A stretch of DNA of 64,000 nucleotides, taken from positions 1 to 64,000 of the IMG/VR virus record IMGVR_UViG_3300008050_000037, one strand, 5' to 3'. The notes beneath the pieces were generated by a model that made no database searches, was not told the origin of the DNA, and saw nothing but the letters and a program-made list of their open reading frames with translations. Below are positions 1 through 7,071 of the stretch, in pieces. Source of the DNA: a virus. Position 1 is the stretch's first letter. Each line of letters starts with the position of its first letter. The translations under genes were made by a program, and so were the position numbers.

Positions 1-384
1 ACGCCAACCTGCTGCGCTAACTGACTGTTCAGCGGCGCCGTCGATTTCTCGTCGCTTCGCGTGTGAGGCAAAAACTTCAGTGCCATCCGGCATACGAATG
101 AGGTACTGCGAGCCTCTAATGTGTTCAAGCACAAGGGCGCCCTCAAAACTTTTCTGTGTGATTAAGGAGCCTTCGAGTGCTCGACGTTCGCGAGCAAACT
201 GTGCTCGGTCTTCTGGCGAGAGCCGTTTCTTTTCGTAGTTCTTACCCATAATGTCTTCCTTTTCGAACGGAGACCAGTATTCGTTGAGATTCTTGTCGAG
301 ATATTCTGACTTGTAGTTATCAGTGTTGAACTTGAAGTCTTTGAGATACCTAGAGATATCATCGTTCCACTTGAGTTTCTTCAA
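1..384 (-). CDS. Hypothetical protein, cut by window edge
   Basis: An open frame runs from a TTG start at 384 to the left edge (128 codons with no stop). The TTG follows a GGAG-type ribosome site and begins one base after the TAA of the upstream gene, which supports translational coupling. The product begins LKKLKWNDDISRYL, is rich in Lys, Arg, Asp and Glu, and has a charged middle part (RLSPEDRAQFARERR). I do not recognise a family. The C-terminus is missing because the window ends. A frame in the other register at 162-362 is a shadow of this gene. Confidence 0.6.
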   Translation of the reverse strand, partial: MKKLKWNDDISRYLKDFKFNTDNYKSEYLDKNLNEYWSPFEKEDIMGKNYEKKRLSPEDRAQFARERRALEGSLITQKSFEGALVLEHIRGSQYLIRMPDGTEVFASHAKRREIDGAAEQSVSAAGWR

Positions 385-385
385 G

Positions 386-616
386 TTACTTCTCCTTCCA
401 AAAATCAGCTATAGCTATCCAGTCGACGTTGGTCAAACTGAAGCCGTCAGGCGTCTTATCTTTCCAGAGATAGTAGCAGAAGTTCTCAAACTGAGATGGA
501 TCCGTCATTTTCAGCGATTGGGCGAGGCTTCGAGCATGCTCGTTATTTGTCAGTTGGGCTGCAACAGCCCATGTAGCCTGGTTTGCCCAGCCTTTATGTT
601 TTCCCTCGTCTATCAC
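386..616 (-). CDS. Small conserved phage protein with WANQ motif
   Basis: 76 residues from a GTG start. The motif WANQATW near the N-terminus, followed by a run of aromatic residues (FENFCYYLW), resembles small proteins of unknown function that are common in T4-like and other large phages, where the motif is usually WANQETW. No catalytic signature is visible. The gene sits 13 bases after the preceding stop and one base before the next start, so it is part of a tight operon. The family link is from memory of the motif. The function is unknown. Confidence 0.6.
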   Translation of the reverse strand: MIDEGKHKGWANQATWAVAAQLTNNEHARSLAQSLKMTDPSQFENFCYYLWKDKTPDGFSLTNVDWIAIADFWKEK

Positions 617-629
617 GCTTCAACTATAA

Positions 630-830
630 TCACGAGTCTTCAGCAGTAAAGGTCGGAGATGGATTATTCAGCACATTTCCTGCAAACCCTATAGGTTGCT
701 TGGCTTCTGGCGTATTTCGTACTGCCATTACTACTGCGGCTTTATGAGCCTGTTTAATCGTTTCAAAGGTCAGACAGGCTTGTTCCAGACCGGCAGCACA
801 GGAATATAGAATGTTGATTAGCCTTTTCAT
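630..830 (-). CDS. Hypothetical small protein
   Basis: 66 residues starting MKRLINILYSCAAGLEQ. The ATG lies three bases beyond the upstream TAG, so translation is probably coupled; no strong ribosome site is seen. The N-terminal third is mildly hydrophobic and amphipathic (LINILYSCAAGLEQACLTF), and the rest is polar with no motif I recognise. It was accepted because it fills the operon exactly between two better-supported genes. Confidence 0.45.
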   Translation of the reverse strand: MKRLINILYSCAAGLEQACLTFETIKQAHKAAVVMAVRNTPEAKQPIGFAGNVLNNPSPTFTAEDS

Positions 831-833
831 TGA

Positions 834-1010
834 CTAAATCCAGTCAGGGTCATAATCGACCGAGCCGGTTGTCTCGAATCGTCTAGCCCAATCGTCATCA
901 CCGTAATATGAATCAAGATAGGCAAAATCCAAGTCATCATACTCATAATGTTCTTCTGCACTTGGACCGTCCTTTTCTGGATATGTATCTTCGTTGGTTA
1001 AATCAACCAT
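834..1010 (-). CDS. Hypothetical small acidic protein
   Basis: 58 residues, MVDLTNEDTYPEKDG onward. I chose the ATG at 1010 because GAGGAG lies just upstream; the longer frame to 1073 runs into the VWA gene. The product is strongly acidic and rich in Asp and Tyr (YEYDDLDFAYLDSYYGDDDW). It could be a protein-binding or DNA-mimic type polypeptide, but that is only suggested by composition. Confidence 0.55.
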   Translation of the reverse strand: MVDLTNEDTYPEKDGPSAEEHYEYDDLDFAYLDSYYGDDDWARRFETTGSVDYDPDWI

Positions 1011-1020
1011 ATCATCTCCT

Positions 1021-2253
1021 CTACTTGTCAATGATAACAACACGTTCATTGGTTTTGAAATATGGATTGGCACCGTTACGGGAATCAGTCATCCACATAC
1101 GCGGGCATTTGCTCGGCTTTGGCTTTGGCGCACACATATCAGTCAGACAAATGTGACCGTCGTACTTACCCTTATTGACAAACTTAGTCGGCGCATTGAA
1201 ACACGTACCACCGTAGAGCACCCGCTCTTTCTTGCGGCGCTCGCCCTTTTTCCAAACGTAAACCTTATCCTCGGCAACCTTTGTGTCGAAAGGAATCACA
1301 GTAAATGTAGCAACGTCAGCCAGCTTGTTAAGCTCAGAATAAAACGCTGCCAGCATTTCATCGGAGACGGAACCAGACTGGTCAATGCTGATTGCGATAT
1401 TGGCAACACGCTCGACCTTGCGGCCGGGATGAATGTAGGCGTAACGCTTATTCAGACGTCGCGGGGTGCTGCGCTTATTGGACCGCTGAGAGCACTTGAC
1501 AAACCATCGAAGCACCTTGCGCCAGTCGACCTTCGTCGACAACTTGTCCATGATTTCTCTACGCACAGACGAAGACACGGAGCCCCATGAGTTAGACTTT
1601 GCAGCCTCGTTGGCGGCATCCTTCATCGCCTCCTTCAAACGCTCTTTCGCTATTTCTTTGGTAGCCTCGTCGCAGGCGTCGCCGCCCCACTGACCATGGC
1701 TGTCAAACTGACCGGCATTATCAGGGTCGAAACCTTCGCCCTTCTCACCGTCGTCACCTCCACCATTCTGGTCGTCATCAGCCTTTTGCTTCAACTGCTC
1801 GTAATACCATTCGCCAGTCCGATCGGGAGGCAAATCCTCAAAGGGTCCAGAGCCGGGAAAGCAGCACATTTCTGGCAACTTATCCTTGCCAATCAAACAG
1901 TTGATTGAAAGGTCAGTTGCGATATTCCACAACTTGAAAAGCTGCATCTTGTCTTTCGGCACATTACCATTGTTGGTAAAAACACCAGCAAGCTCATCGG
2001 GCAGTCGTCCGGTGACGTGCTCAAAAATCAGATGATAAAACTCGTGGACAAGCACACCAGACCTTTGAGCGTCAGTCAGACCTTCAAAGAAGTCTGGATT
2101 ATACATCATCTCGAAATATCCGGTGTCGGGATTAACACGTACACCGGCAGTCGGGATGCCCTTGAACTCCTTCTTCTCGATACGACGAGAAAGCGCAGCA
2201 AAGAAAGGCTCACGCTGTAGGAGTCGGAAGATGTGGTCGTTTAGAACAAACAT
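1021..2253 (-). CDS. VWA-domain putative metallopeptidase (MoxR partner)
   Basis: 410 residues. The N-terminal part carries HEFYHLIFEH, an HExxH zinc site of the DUF2201 type. A Glu/Gly/Asp-rich linker follows (about residues 175-210). The C-terminal part has a von Willebrand A fold with a MIDAS set: DQSGS, then GGT, then LTDM. Proteins with this layout work with MoxR AAA+ ATPases, and the ATPase gene is the next one upstream. The start was set at 2253 (MFVLNDHIF) because GGAGG precedes it and a promoter-like GTTCCTATAGTT lies about 20 bases before; the longer frame to 2334 would cross both. The pair probably assembles or remodels a protein complex; the target is unknown. Confidence 0.85.
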   Translation of the reverse strand: MFVLNDHIFRLLQREPFFAALSRRIEKKEFKGIPTAGVRVNPDTGYFEMMYNPDFFEGLTDAQRSGVLVHEFYHLIFEHVTGRLPDELAGVFTNNGNVPKDKMQLFKLWNIATDLSINCLIGKDKLPEMCCFPGSGPFEDLPPDRTGEWYYEQLKQKADDDQNGGGDDGEKGEGFDPDNAGQFDSHGQWGGDACDEATKEIAKERLKEAMKDAANEAAKSNSWGSVSSSVRREIMDKLSTKVDWRKVLRWFVKCSQRSNKRSTPRRLNKRYAYIHPGRKVERVANIAISIDQSGSVSDEMLAAFYSELNKLADVATFTVIPFDTKVAEDKVYVWKKGERRKKERVLYGGTCFNAPTKFVNKGKYDGHICLTDMCAPKPKPSKCPRMWMTDSRNGANPYFKTNERVVIIDK

Positions 2254-2273
2254 TGTGACCTCCGTTACGCTAT

Positions 2274-2285
2274 AACTATAGGAAC
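2274..2285 (-). promoter_or_regulatory. Promoter-like GTTCCTATAGTT motif (copy 1)
   Basis: On the minus strand the sequence reads GTTCCTATAGTT, 20-30 bases before the VWA gene start. Near-identical words occur at 3889, 4785, 5420 and 7072, each just ahead of a gene or tRNA, with a weaker one at 9918. TATAGT could serve as a -10 element; no consistent -35 is seen. Confidence 0.55.
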
Positions 2286-2309
2286 GGCTAAAAGATGGTA
2301 AAGAAAAAT

Positions 2310-2431
2310 GATGACAGGGGGGCTGTTTACTCACAGTGCAGCCTTGCTATCTAGTTTTTTGATTTATGGGATCGATCCCTCCGCCGAAACTAGCAAAGTG
2401 GCGGGTTTAGTTAATAAACTCCCCTGTCATC
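2310..2431 (-). ncRNA. Candidate structured RNA with pseudoknot
   Basis: The 191-base gap between the MoxR and VWA genes is closed by a perfect 11-bp inverted repeat (2310-2320 with 2421-2431, GATGACAGGGG). Inside are stems at 2321-2325/2339-2343, 2368-2371/2376-2379, 2381-2385/2400-2404 and 2405-2409/2415-2419. The loop of the fourth stem (2387-2396) can pair with 2344-2357 (7 bp plus a bulged 5 bp), which would form a pseudoknot. The first inner stem abuts the closing helix and could stack on it. No known RNA class was recognised. The strand is inferred from gene direction; the fold is by eye, not by energy calculation. Confidence 0.5.
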
Positions 2432-2444
2432 GCCTCACAAAACT

Positions 2445-3512
2445 CTAAGAATCCTTGCCCGTGAGCATTTGAACCATTCGCGCCGAGACCTTTGTTCCGT
2501 CCGTCGCAGAAGCCTTATGCAGGCCAATCACGTTAGCGTTGTCACCCTTACCGAGTACGGTCCACAACTTCATCGCGGCCTCGGATGGCAGAATCACGAA
2601 GTAGTTTGCCAGGTTTTGAATCTGGTTATCCTGAAGTTCGCTGGCAAACGTGTCGCTAGCTTCCATCTTTTCGATGAGAGCACAGTGCTCGTTGATACCA
2701 AAGTCCTCTGTCTTGGCGACCTGTCCATCATCGAGAATCATCGGGATGGTCACTTGGCGCTCGTAGTTCTGTGCAAAGTCATTGAACGCGACGGCGGCTT
2801 CCATGCCAACGAAGGCGGCAGACAAATGATAAACGCTAGCATCACCCTTGGTATCTGGCGTGAGAAATCCAGCACTAGCCAGACAATCATTCAGACGCTT
2901 CCAAGAGCGACGGGACGGGTAAACCTTGTTAGGCTCGTAATCCTCGGCATGCTCCAGATGTGAACGATTCTGATTGATGAAGTCCCAAACGAGACCATCG
3001 ACATTATCCTTTGCCCAATCAAGCCAATCCTCGACGGTGGGCTCAACGTCAAACACGGTCCAGCGGTCAAGCTCGGCAGGGTCCATTTCTCCAACCTGAT
3101 ACTGCGAACCATGCTCGCCACCATTGACAGCGGCAACGATAACGGTATCGGGATGGATGGGCTTGCCAAACAACTTGCGAGAATCCGTAAGCTCGAAGAG
3201 GCCTTGGCGTACCTCGTTGACGGCTCGGTCAACCTCATCGAAGAAGAGGACCACGGGCTTGTCACAAGCCTCCTGAAACCAGTCAGGAGGACAGAAAGAA
3301 GTGACATCGCCGTCAGTCTTAGGAAGGCCAATGAGATCGCCCTCAGTCATCTGAGATGCGCGTCGTTCGACGACGGGCAGATCGAGATCTGTAGCAATCT
3401 GATATACGACCTCGGACTTGCCAACACCGTGGCGTCCGCGAAGCAGCACAGGCTTGCGTACCGCGATAACGTGCGGGGCAACATTTCGGAATGTCTTGAA
3501 ATCAACAGCCAT
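2445..3512 (-). CDS. MoxR-type AAA+ ATPase
   Basis: 355 residues. Walker A is GRHGVGKSE (about residues 25-33), Walker B is VVLFFDEVD, and a sensor-like segment with PAELDRW follows; this is the usual MoxR order. The ribosome site AGGAG lies close to the ATG. MoxR ATPases act as chaperones that load or activate VWA-domain partners and are nearly always encoded beside one, as here. The arrangement (MoxR first, VWA-metallopeptidase second) matches bacterial operons, so the two proteins very likely act together in the infected cell's cytoplasm. The C-terminal half (about 150-355) is less recognisable. Confidence 0.88.
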   Translation of the reverse strand: MAVDFKTFRNVAPHVIAVRKPVLLRGRHGVGKSEVVYQIATDLDLPVVERRASQMTEGDLIGLPKTDGDVTSFCPPDWFQEACDKPVVLFFDEVDRAVNEVRQGLFELTDSRKLFGKPIHPDTVIVAAVNGGEHGSQYQVGEMDPAELDRWTVFDVEPTVEDWLDWAKDNVDGLVWDFINQNRSHLEHAEDYEPNKVYPSRRSWKRLNDCLASAGFLTPDTKGDASVYHLSAAFVGMEAAVAFNDFAQNYERQVTIPMILDDGQVAKTEDFGINEHCALIEKMEASDTFASELQDNQIQNLANYFVILPSEAAMKLWTVLGKGDNANVIGLHKASATDGTKVSARMVQMLTGKDS

Positions 3513-3589
3513 TGTATTCTCCTATACTAAATAGTGGCTCGTCTTACACAACAAAGATAAGAACAGTTGAAAGGGAGTAAAGAAGTTTT

Positions 3590-3673
3590 TTACACAGGCT
3601 TCACAAGGACCGCATGGCCCAAAGTAATGCCGGTAAAAACAGCGTAACAAACAGTCAAAGTAACAAAATCCAT
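3590..3673 (-). CDS. Tiny hydrophobic peptide, 27 residues
   Basis: ATG at 3673 follows a very good ribosome site (AGGAGGG, 6 bases away) and opens a 27-codon frame, MDFVTLTVCYAVFTGITLGH and on to a TAA at 3590. Almost the whole peptide is hydrophobic and could be one membrane-spanning helix. It sits between the Arg tRNA gene and the MoxR gene. Short membrane peptides of phages often modify host membrane enzymes or help lysis; nothing here says which. Confidence 0.5.
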   Translation of the reverse strand: MDFVTLTVCYAVFTGITLGHAVLVKPV

Positions 3674-3714
3674 AATACCCTCCTATAAGTCTATGGAAAT
3701 AGTGGTTTTTTCAG

Positions 3715-3788
3715 TACATCCGACAGGACTCGAACCTGTGACCCTCGGCTTAGAAGGCCGATGCTCTGTCCAACTGAGCTACGGACGC
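3715..3788 (-). tRNA. tRNA-Arg (anticodon TCT)
   Basis: Complete cloverleaf: acceptor stem GCGTCCG/CGGATGT (two G-T pairs), D stem GCTC/GAGC, anticodon stem TCGGC/GCCGA with loop CTTCTAA, and a T arm with GGTTCGAGTCC. The anticodon TCT reads AGA. No CCA is encoded. Confidence 0.95.
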
Positions 3789-3795
3789 TTAATGG

Positions 3796-3878
3796 TAGCA
3801 TCGGAGGGACTCGAACCCTCAATCCCAAAGGGCGACGGATTTTAAGTCCGTTGCGTATACCAGTTCCGCCACGATGCC
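3796..3878 (-). tRNA. tRNA-Leu (anticodon TAA)
   Basis: Acceptor stem GGCATCG/CGATGCT, a long variable arm typical of tRNA-Leu, anticodon stem ACGGA/TCCGT with loop CTTAAAA. The anticodon TAA reads UUA. It lies 7 bases from the Arg tRNA gene, probably on the same transcript, with a promoter-like motif just upstream. Confidence 0.95.
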
Positions 3879-3888
3879 TCAACACCCA

Positions 3889-3900
3889 AACTATAAGAAC
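3889..3900 (-). promoter_or_regulatory. Promoter-like GTTCTTATAGTT motif (copy 2)
   Basis: Minus-strand GTTCTTATAGTT lies 11 bases before the Leu tRNA 5' end, placed to drive the Leu-Arg tRNA pair. It differs by one base from the copy at 2274. Confidence 0.55.
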
Positions 3901-3921
3901 CAGTTTGGACAAGTAAAGCTA

Positions 3922-4089
3922 CTAATCCGTGGCCCACTCGTATCGGATGATGCGACTGCTGCCACAAGCCACGCAGTTAGCGTCGCAAGCAGGACGGGAG
4001 GAGCCTGGCTTTCTGTAGTATTTACAGCCACATGAGCCACAGTAGTAGTTGTGGGGCTTCTCTTTCTTCTTAGGGGGTGGCTTAAACAT
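3922..4089 (-). CDS. Small zinc-ribbon protein
   Basis: 55 residues found by hand, in a different frame from a longer spurious frame. It begins MFKPPPKKKEKPHNYYCGSC. Cysteine pairs CGSC (with a further C two residues later) and CVACG are spaced like a zinc ribbon. The N-terminus is Lys/Pro-rich and could touch nucleic acid. The ATG at 4089 begins one base after the TAA of the upstream gene, with AAGGA before it. A role in nucleic-acid or protein binding is inferred from the fold only. Confidence 0.7.
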   Translation of the reverse strand: MFKPPPKKKEKPHNYYCGSCGCKYYRKPGSSRPACDANCVACGSSRIIRYEWATD

Positions 4090-4090
4090 A

Positions 4091-4756
4091 TTAAATCCTT
4101 GCCTTCTTTAGCCATCGAACCTCGGTCTCGATAGTTTCAGAATCACCAACCGGCAGTACAATCACAGGTACTGCACCTTTTGCGGCACCAGCAACTTTGT
4201 CGGGATAGTCAATAATCATCACCATTTTATCGCGGTGATTTCTCATCTTGTGCCCGGTCACTACCGTTCGGACGCGGGCTATCGTTCCCACAGGAAAAGT
4301 AGGAACGGAAGCCATATTATCAAGCACCTTGGCAACATACTTGTTTTCAACCATTGCGCGATACTGCTTCTCAGTTGGAACAAGGCTGTCATCGCCCAAA
4401 ACACGATGAGCAAGATCCGCAAAGTACGGAGGATTATTCAAGTAATAGCGAGCAGCGACGCGCATCTTATCGCGCATCTCCTCGGAAAAACTATCATTCC
4501 AAGCCTTTCGGGCAGCTTGAACGTCAGGGTCTAGCTTCTTTTCAACACGTTGAAGAATCGACTCCTGCTTGCCAGTCAGACTTCCGTAGCGCTTAACACC
4601 ATCCTTAATAGATGAAAGAAAATCTCTTTCCCAGACGGAAAGACCAGAATCATTGGCAAGAATCTTGTCAATACGAACAATAAGTTCAGGATTTGCCTTT
4701 TCTCTGCGTTGTCGCATAACAGTCTCTCGTCGGTGTGCGCCAGAGTTCCAACCCAT
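4091..4756 (-). CDS. Hypothetical protein, 221 residues
   Basis: The ATG at 4756 has GGAGAG upstream. The N-terminal half is helical and charged, with LTGKQESILQRVEKKL and VPTEKQYRAMVENKYV segments. The last third looks like a small beta-barrel (VGTIARVRTVVTGH, then KMVMIIDYPD and GAVPVIVLPVGD). I do not recognise a family. The barrel-like end recalls the SH3-like small proteins encoded further right, but that is only a visual likeness. Confidence 0.65.
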   Translation of the reverse strand: MGWNSGAHRRETVMRQRREKANPELIVRIDKILANDSGLSVWERDFLSSIKDGVKRYGSLTGKQESILQRVEKKLDPDVQAARKAWNDSFSEEMRDKMRVAARYYLNNPPYFADLAHRVLGDDSLVPTEKQYRAMVENKYVAKVLDNMASVPTFPVGTIARVRTVVTGHKMRNHRDKMVMIIDYPDKVAGAAKGAVPVIVLPVGDSETIETEVRWLKKARI

Positions 4757-4784
4757 TTTTCTCTCCGTGTCCTGGGTACGCTTA

Positions 4785-4796
4785 AACTATAAGTAC
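4785..4796 (-). promoter_or_regulatory. Promoter-like GTACTTATAGTT motif (copy 3)
   Basis: Minus-strand GTACTTATAGTT lies about 30 bases before the ATG at 4756. It keeps the TATAGTT core of the group and differs from the main word at two positions. Confidence 0.5.
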
Positions 4797-4809
4797 GATT
4801 CTTTTTAAG

Positions 4810-5100
4810 TTAAGAAGTTACGTGAGAAACAACCATTAGTTCCCAACTTTCACGCACTTGCAGGCGTTCGATTGGCCCCTTCCATGAGGCGCGCGGGACG
4901 AGGGGCTCCCTACAAAGCCAATGAACAACAATATCATAGCGTTCTTCTTTCCACTGAGATAAGAGTTTGGCATGATGTTTTTCTTTAATATGCTTTTTAC
5001 CAATCACTATGCCATGGATGGGGTGACCCCAGCTATCCGGTCGATATGCCTCGCGAACAATGGCACCGGTCTTGAGTTTTCGAGCGGCTCTAATATCCAT
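4810..5100 (-). CDS. Hypothetical SH3-like small protein
   Basis: 96 residues. The pattern GAIVREAY, then GIVIGKK, then YDIVVHWL is the same beta-strand rhythm (turn, GIV strand, V-x-W strand) as the MKVGDLV family at 7-12 kb, but with a divergent N-terminus (MDIRAARKLKTG). It may be a distant member with longer loops. Its ATG overlaps the stop of the upstream gene (TAATG), so the two are translationally coupled. Confidence 0.6.
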   Translation of the reverse strand: MDIRAARKLKTGAIVREAYRPDSWGHPIHGIVIGKKHIKEKHHAKLLSQWKEERYDIVVHWLCREPLVPRASWKGPIERLQVRESWELMVVSHVTS

Positions 5101-5402
5101 TAGCGGCGCCGTCCTTCAATAAAATCAGCCTTGTCACGAGAAAAACTATCCTCCCACGAACGACGTTTATCCGCATTATCGCTCATTTGATCGGCAGTTA
5201 AAGGCTTAACATCATTATTGAAAATAGCCTTTTCGGCCTGAAAAACTGCTTCTGCCAACTGTTTCCGATTGTTGTTCTGAAGTGTAACCTCGGTACGCTC
5301 AATAGCTTCCGGTGCAGTACCGGAAGTACGGTCGAGAATACGATTTGCAACAGAAAGAAAAGCCTCAAGTGATTCGCGAGGAATCGTGATTGAATCGTCC
5401 AT
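5100..5402 (-). CDS. Hypothetical protein, 100 residues
   Basis: Starts MDDSITIPRESLEAFLSVAN with GGAG upstream. It looks mostly helical and ends in a basic tail (FIEGRRR). No family was recognised. It is coupled to the next gene by a TAATG overlap and is preceded by a promoter-like motif at 5420, so it heads a two-gene unit. Confidence 0.6.
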   Translation of the reverse strand: MDDSITIPRESLEAFLSVANRILDRTSGTAPEAIERTEVTLQNNNRKQLAEAVFQAEKAIFNNDVKPLTADQMSDNADKRRSWEDSFSRDKADFIEGRRR

Positions 5403-5419
5403 TAAAATCTCCGTGAAAA

Positions 5420-5431
5420 AACTATAGGAAC
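5420..5431 (-). promoter_or_regulatory. Promoter-like GTTCCTATAGTT motif (copy 4)
   Basis: Exact minus-strand GTTCCTATAGTT, about 18 bases before the ATG at 5402, identical to the copies at 2274 and 7072. Confidence 0.6.
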
Positions 5432-5449
5432 GAGACCCCGAGAGTAAAA

Positions 5450-6244
5450 CTATTCGTCATCGTATTCGATACCATGGTAATCATACGGACGCTCTTTCTC
5501 GAACAGACCACGCTCCACAGCGGCGACGAGACAGCCTGCCATAGTCAGAAAATCATCGGGAAACGAAGTCTCGACGGGCGAAATAACTTCAAAGCCTCGT
5601 TCCTTGTTTCGCGACCGAGCGCTATCCTCAACGTCGTTGATATTGATCAACTCTGGCTTGAGCATGTTTGAGAACCTTTCGCCGTCGGGGTAGTGCTCAT
5701 CTGGCGTAATGTTCGTGGCATAGATGATCTCATTGCATTGCAGATTTTCGCCCAAAGCACACTCATGGGTAAGCCTAGCCCAATCGATTCTATCGACCAT
5801 CGCCAAAACACTATTGTCACCTGTGCGCCAAGAATGTGCGTGACCGAGAGCGCCGACACCCAATCCGGCTTCGGCAAATCGCTCGGCAAACTTCTCGCGC
5901 GCCGCAAGAGCCTTGGTGGCAAAGTCATTCATATCATTCTTCTTATACCCGCAAGAGCGACGATTGTGTCCATATCCAGTGCAGTAAGAACACTTGCGAT
6001 TCTTGCCACGATTGGCTACCTTGTTCAACTCAGCCTTGTGGCGATCGAGATAGCGCTGTGCTGACCTGCGTTCCCAATCCTCTGTGAAGTTATCTTCTGC
6101 AAGTTGGTGTTCATATTCAGCAATCTGGTCCAGGTGATTCTGCTTCTTCGCCTTGCACGAACCCTTGTTGTGACCCTTTTCATAGCAGTAGCCACAAGTT
6201 ACAGTGCGCTTCCAGTTTCCATTTTCATCAGTATAATACGACAT
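5450..6244 (-). CDS. Protein with two CCHC zinc knuckles
   Basis: 264 residues, with a strong GGAGG ribosome site. Two classical CX2CX4HX4C zinc knuckles are present: CGYCYEKGHNKGSC (about residues 17-30) and CSYCTGYGHNRRSC (about 85-98). They are separated by a charged helical stretch. The C-terminal 150 residues have no motif I know. CCHC knuckles bind single-stranded nucleic acid in retroviral Gag and eukaryotic RNA-binding proteins and are uncommon in phages. The protein probably binds RNA or ssDNA; the partner is unknown. Confidence 0.75.
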   Translation of the reverse strand: MSYYTDENGNWKRTVTCGYCYEKGHNKGSCKAKKQNHLDQIAEYEHQLAEDNFTEDWERRSAQRYLDRHKAELNKVANRGKNRKCSYCTGYGHNRRSCGYKKNDMNDFATKALAAREKFAERFAEAGLGVGALGHAHSWRTGDNSVLAMVDRIDWARLTHECALGENLQCNEIIYATNITPDEHYPDGERFSNMLKPELININDVEDSARSRNKERGFEVISPVETSFPDDFLTMAGCLVAAVERGLFEKERPYDYHGIEYDDE

Positions 6245-6282
6245 TTCAACCCTCCGTTGTGTCGTTTACAGTATAAGTATAG

Positions 6283-6762
6283 TTACGCAGCTTGAAGAGT
6301 CAAGAGCGCATCGAGCATATTAACAGTTTTTGGGGATCCGCCGCCCACTGGATGGACCCAACACTTTGAGCCCCACGGACTATAAATGTTTGTACCCTTT
6401 TCGCACAGGGCAGCTAAGACTTGGCAGATATCAACATCTTCCAAAATATATTCTGGGGTTTCGTCGTCGAAGGCTTCGGGGTTGTTAAAGGCCACTCCAG
6501 CTTCAACCAGCAAAATCATCATATGCTCGGTTAGTTCTTCTCCAGAGATGGGCGCGTCAGACCAACAGTTCTCCGTAAAATACTCATGGCACGAGGAATC
6601 TTCGATGACGGCCTGCATTTCAACGTAGCCGTTTTTAATCTCGATGAGTTGCATATCAACTCCATTGTCATACCAGTTAAGATATCTGTGAGTAAAGCAG
6701 TTAATCACTTTCTCGTAGATATCCTTGCCATACTTGGGCTTAAAGATCCAAGATGATTGCAT
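6283..6762 (-). CDS. Hypothetical protein, 159 residues
   Basis: Begins MQSSWIFKPKYGKDIYEK. Acidic overall, with several Cys and Trp residues and a C-terminal segment (KTVNMLDALLTLQAA) that looks helical. No family was recognised. It follows the small secreted-protein gene at 6775 by 12 bases. Confidence 0.6.
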   Translation of the reverse strand: MQSSWIFKPKYGKDIYEKVINCFTHRYLNWYDNGVDMQLIEIKNGYVEMQAVIEDSSCHEYFTENCWSDAPISGEELTEHMMILLVEAGVAFNNPEAFDDETPEYILEDVDICQVLAALCEKGTNIYSPWGSKCWVHPVGGGSPKTVNMLDALLTLQAA

Positions 6763-6774
6763 GTTTTTTACCCG

Positions 6775-6945
6775 CTATTTTGTGTAGGTTTTAGTGTGAG
6801 TGCATCGCACTTCACCAGTTGAGCCAATATGCTTGCATGTTTCTTGATGATGCGCGCGAGTGGGTTTAATGCCAACTGACGGCATTGGAACATAACAACC
6901 GTAAGTTAAAACTGAGTATATCAAAACAAAAATAATCTTCTTCAT
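6775..6945 (-). CDS. Small exported protein, lipoprotein-like
   Basis: 56 residues read by hand. The N-terminus MKKIIFVLIYSVLTYGC is a signal-peptide-like segment (two Lys, then a hydrophobic core) ending in a Cys that could be lipidated, although the box LTYGC is not canonical. The rest is short and polar, with two more Cys. A similar signal ending in YGC occurs in the gene at 13199. It probably sits in the cell envelope; the function is unknown. Confidence 0.6.
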   Translation of the reverse strand: MKKIIFVLIYSVLTYGCYVPMPSVGIKPTRAHHQETCKHIGSTGEVRCTHTKTYTK

Positions 6946-6976
6946 TATTTTCCCTATGTGTGTGAGTAAAAAAATA

Positions 6977-7053
6977 TGGTTGACCCGGTGGGACTTGAAC
7001 CCACGACTCCCACCTTATAAGGATGACGCTCTAACCTACTGAGCTACGGGTCA
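6977..7053 (-). tRNA. tRNA-Ile (anticodon TAT), CCA encoded
   Basis: Acceptor stem TGACCCG/CGGGTCA, D stem GCTC/GAGC, anticodon stem TCATC/GGTGG with loop CTTATAA, and a T arm with GGTTCAAGTCC. The 3' end includes ACCA. The anticodon TAT reads AUA. Most bacteria instead read AUA with a CAU anticodon modified to lysidine, so this is an alternative solution. A promoter-like motif lies just upstream. Confidence 0.9.
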
Positions 7054-7071
7054 GTAATCTGTCTACGCCCC

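Noticed and set aside
162-362. Frame beginning MISLGISKTSS
   Set aside because: It lies inside the open frame 1-384, which has a ribosome site and coupling to the upstream stop.
994-1590. Plus-strand open frame of about 198 codons
   Set aside because: Antisense to the VWA gene, which has clear motifs; no ribosome site or family match.
3691-3912. Minus-strand frame of 73 codons
   Set aside because: Covers both tRNA genes.
3891-4115. Minus-strand frame of 74 codons rich in Thr and Ala
   Set aside because: The other frame at 3922-4089 has a ribosome site, an upstream stop overlap and a zinc ribbon.
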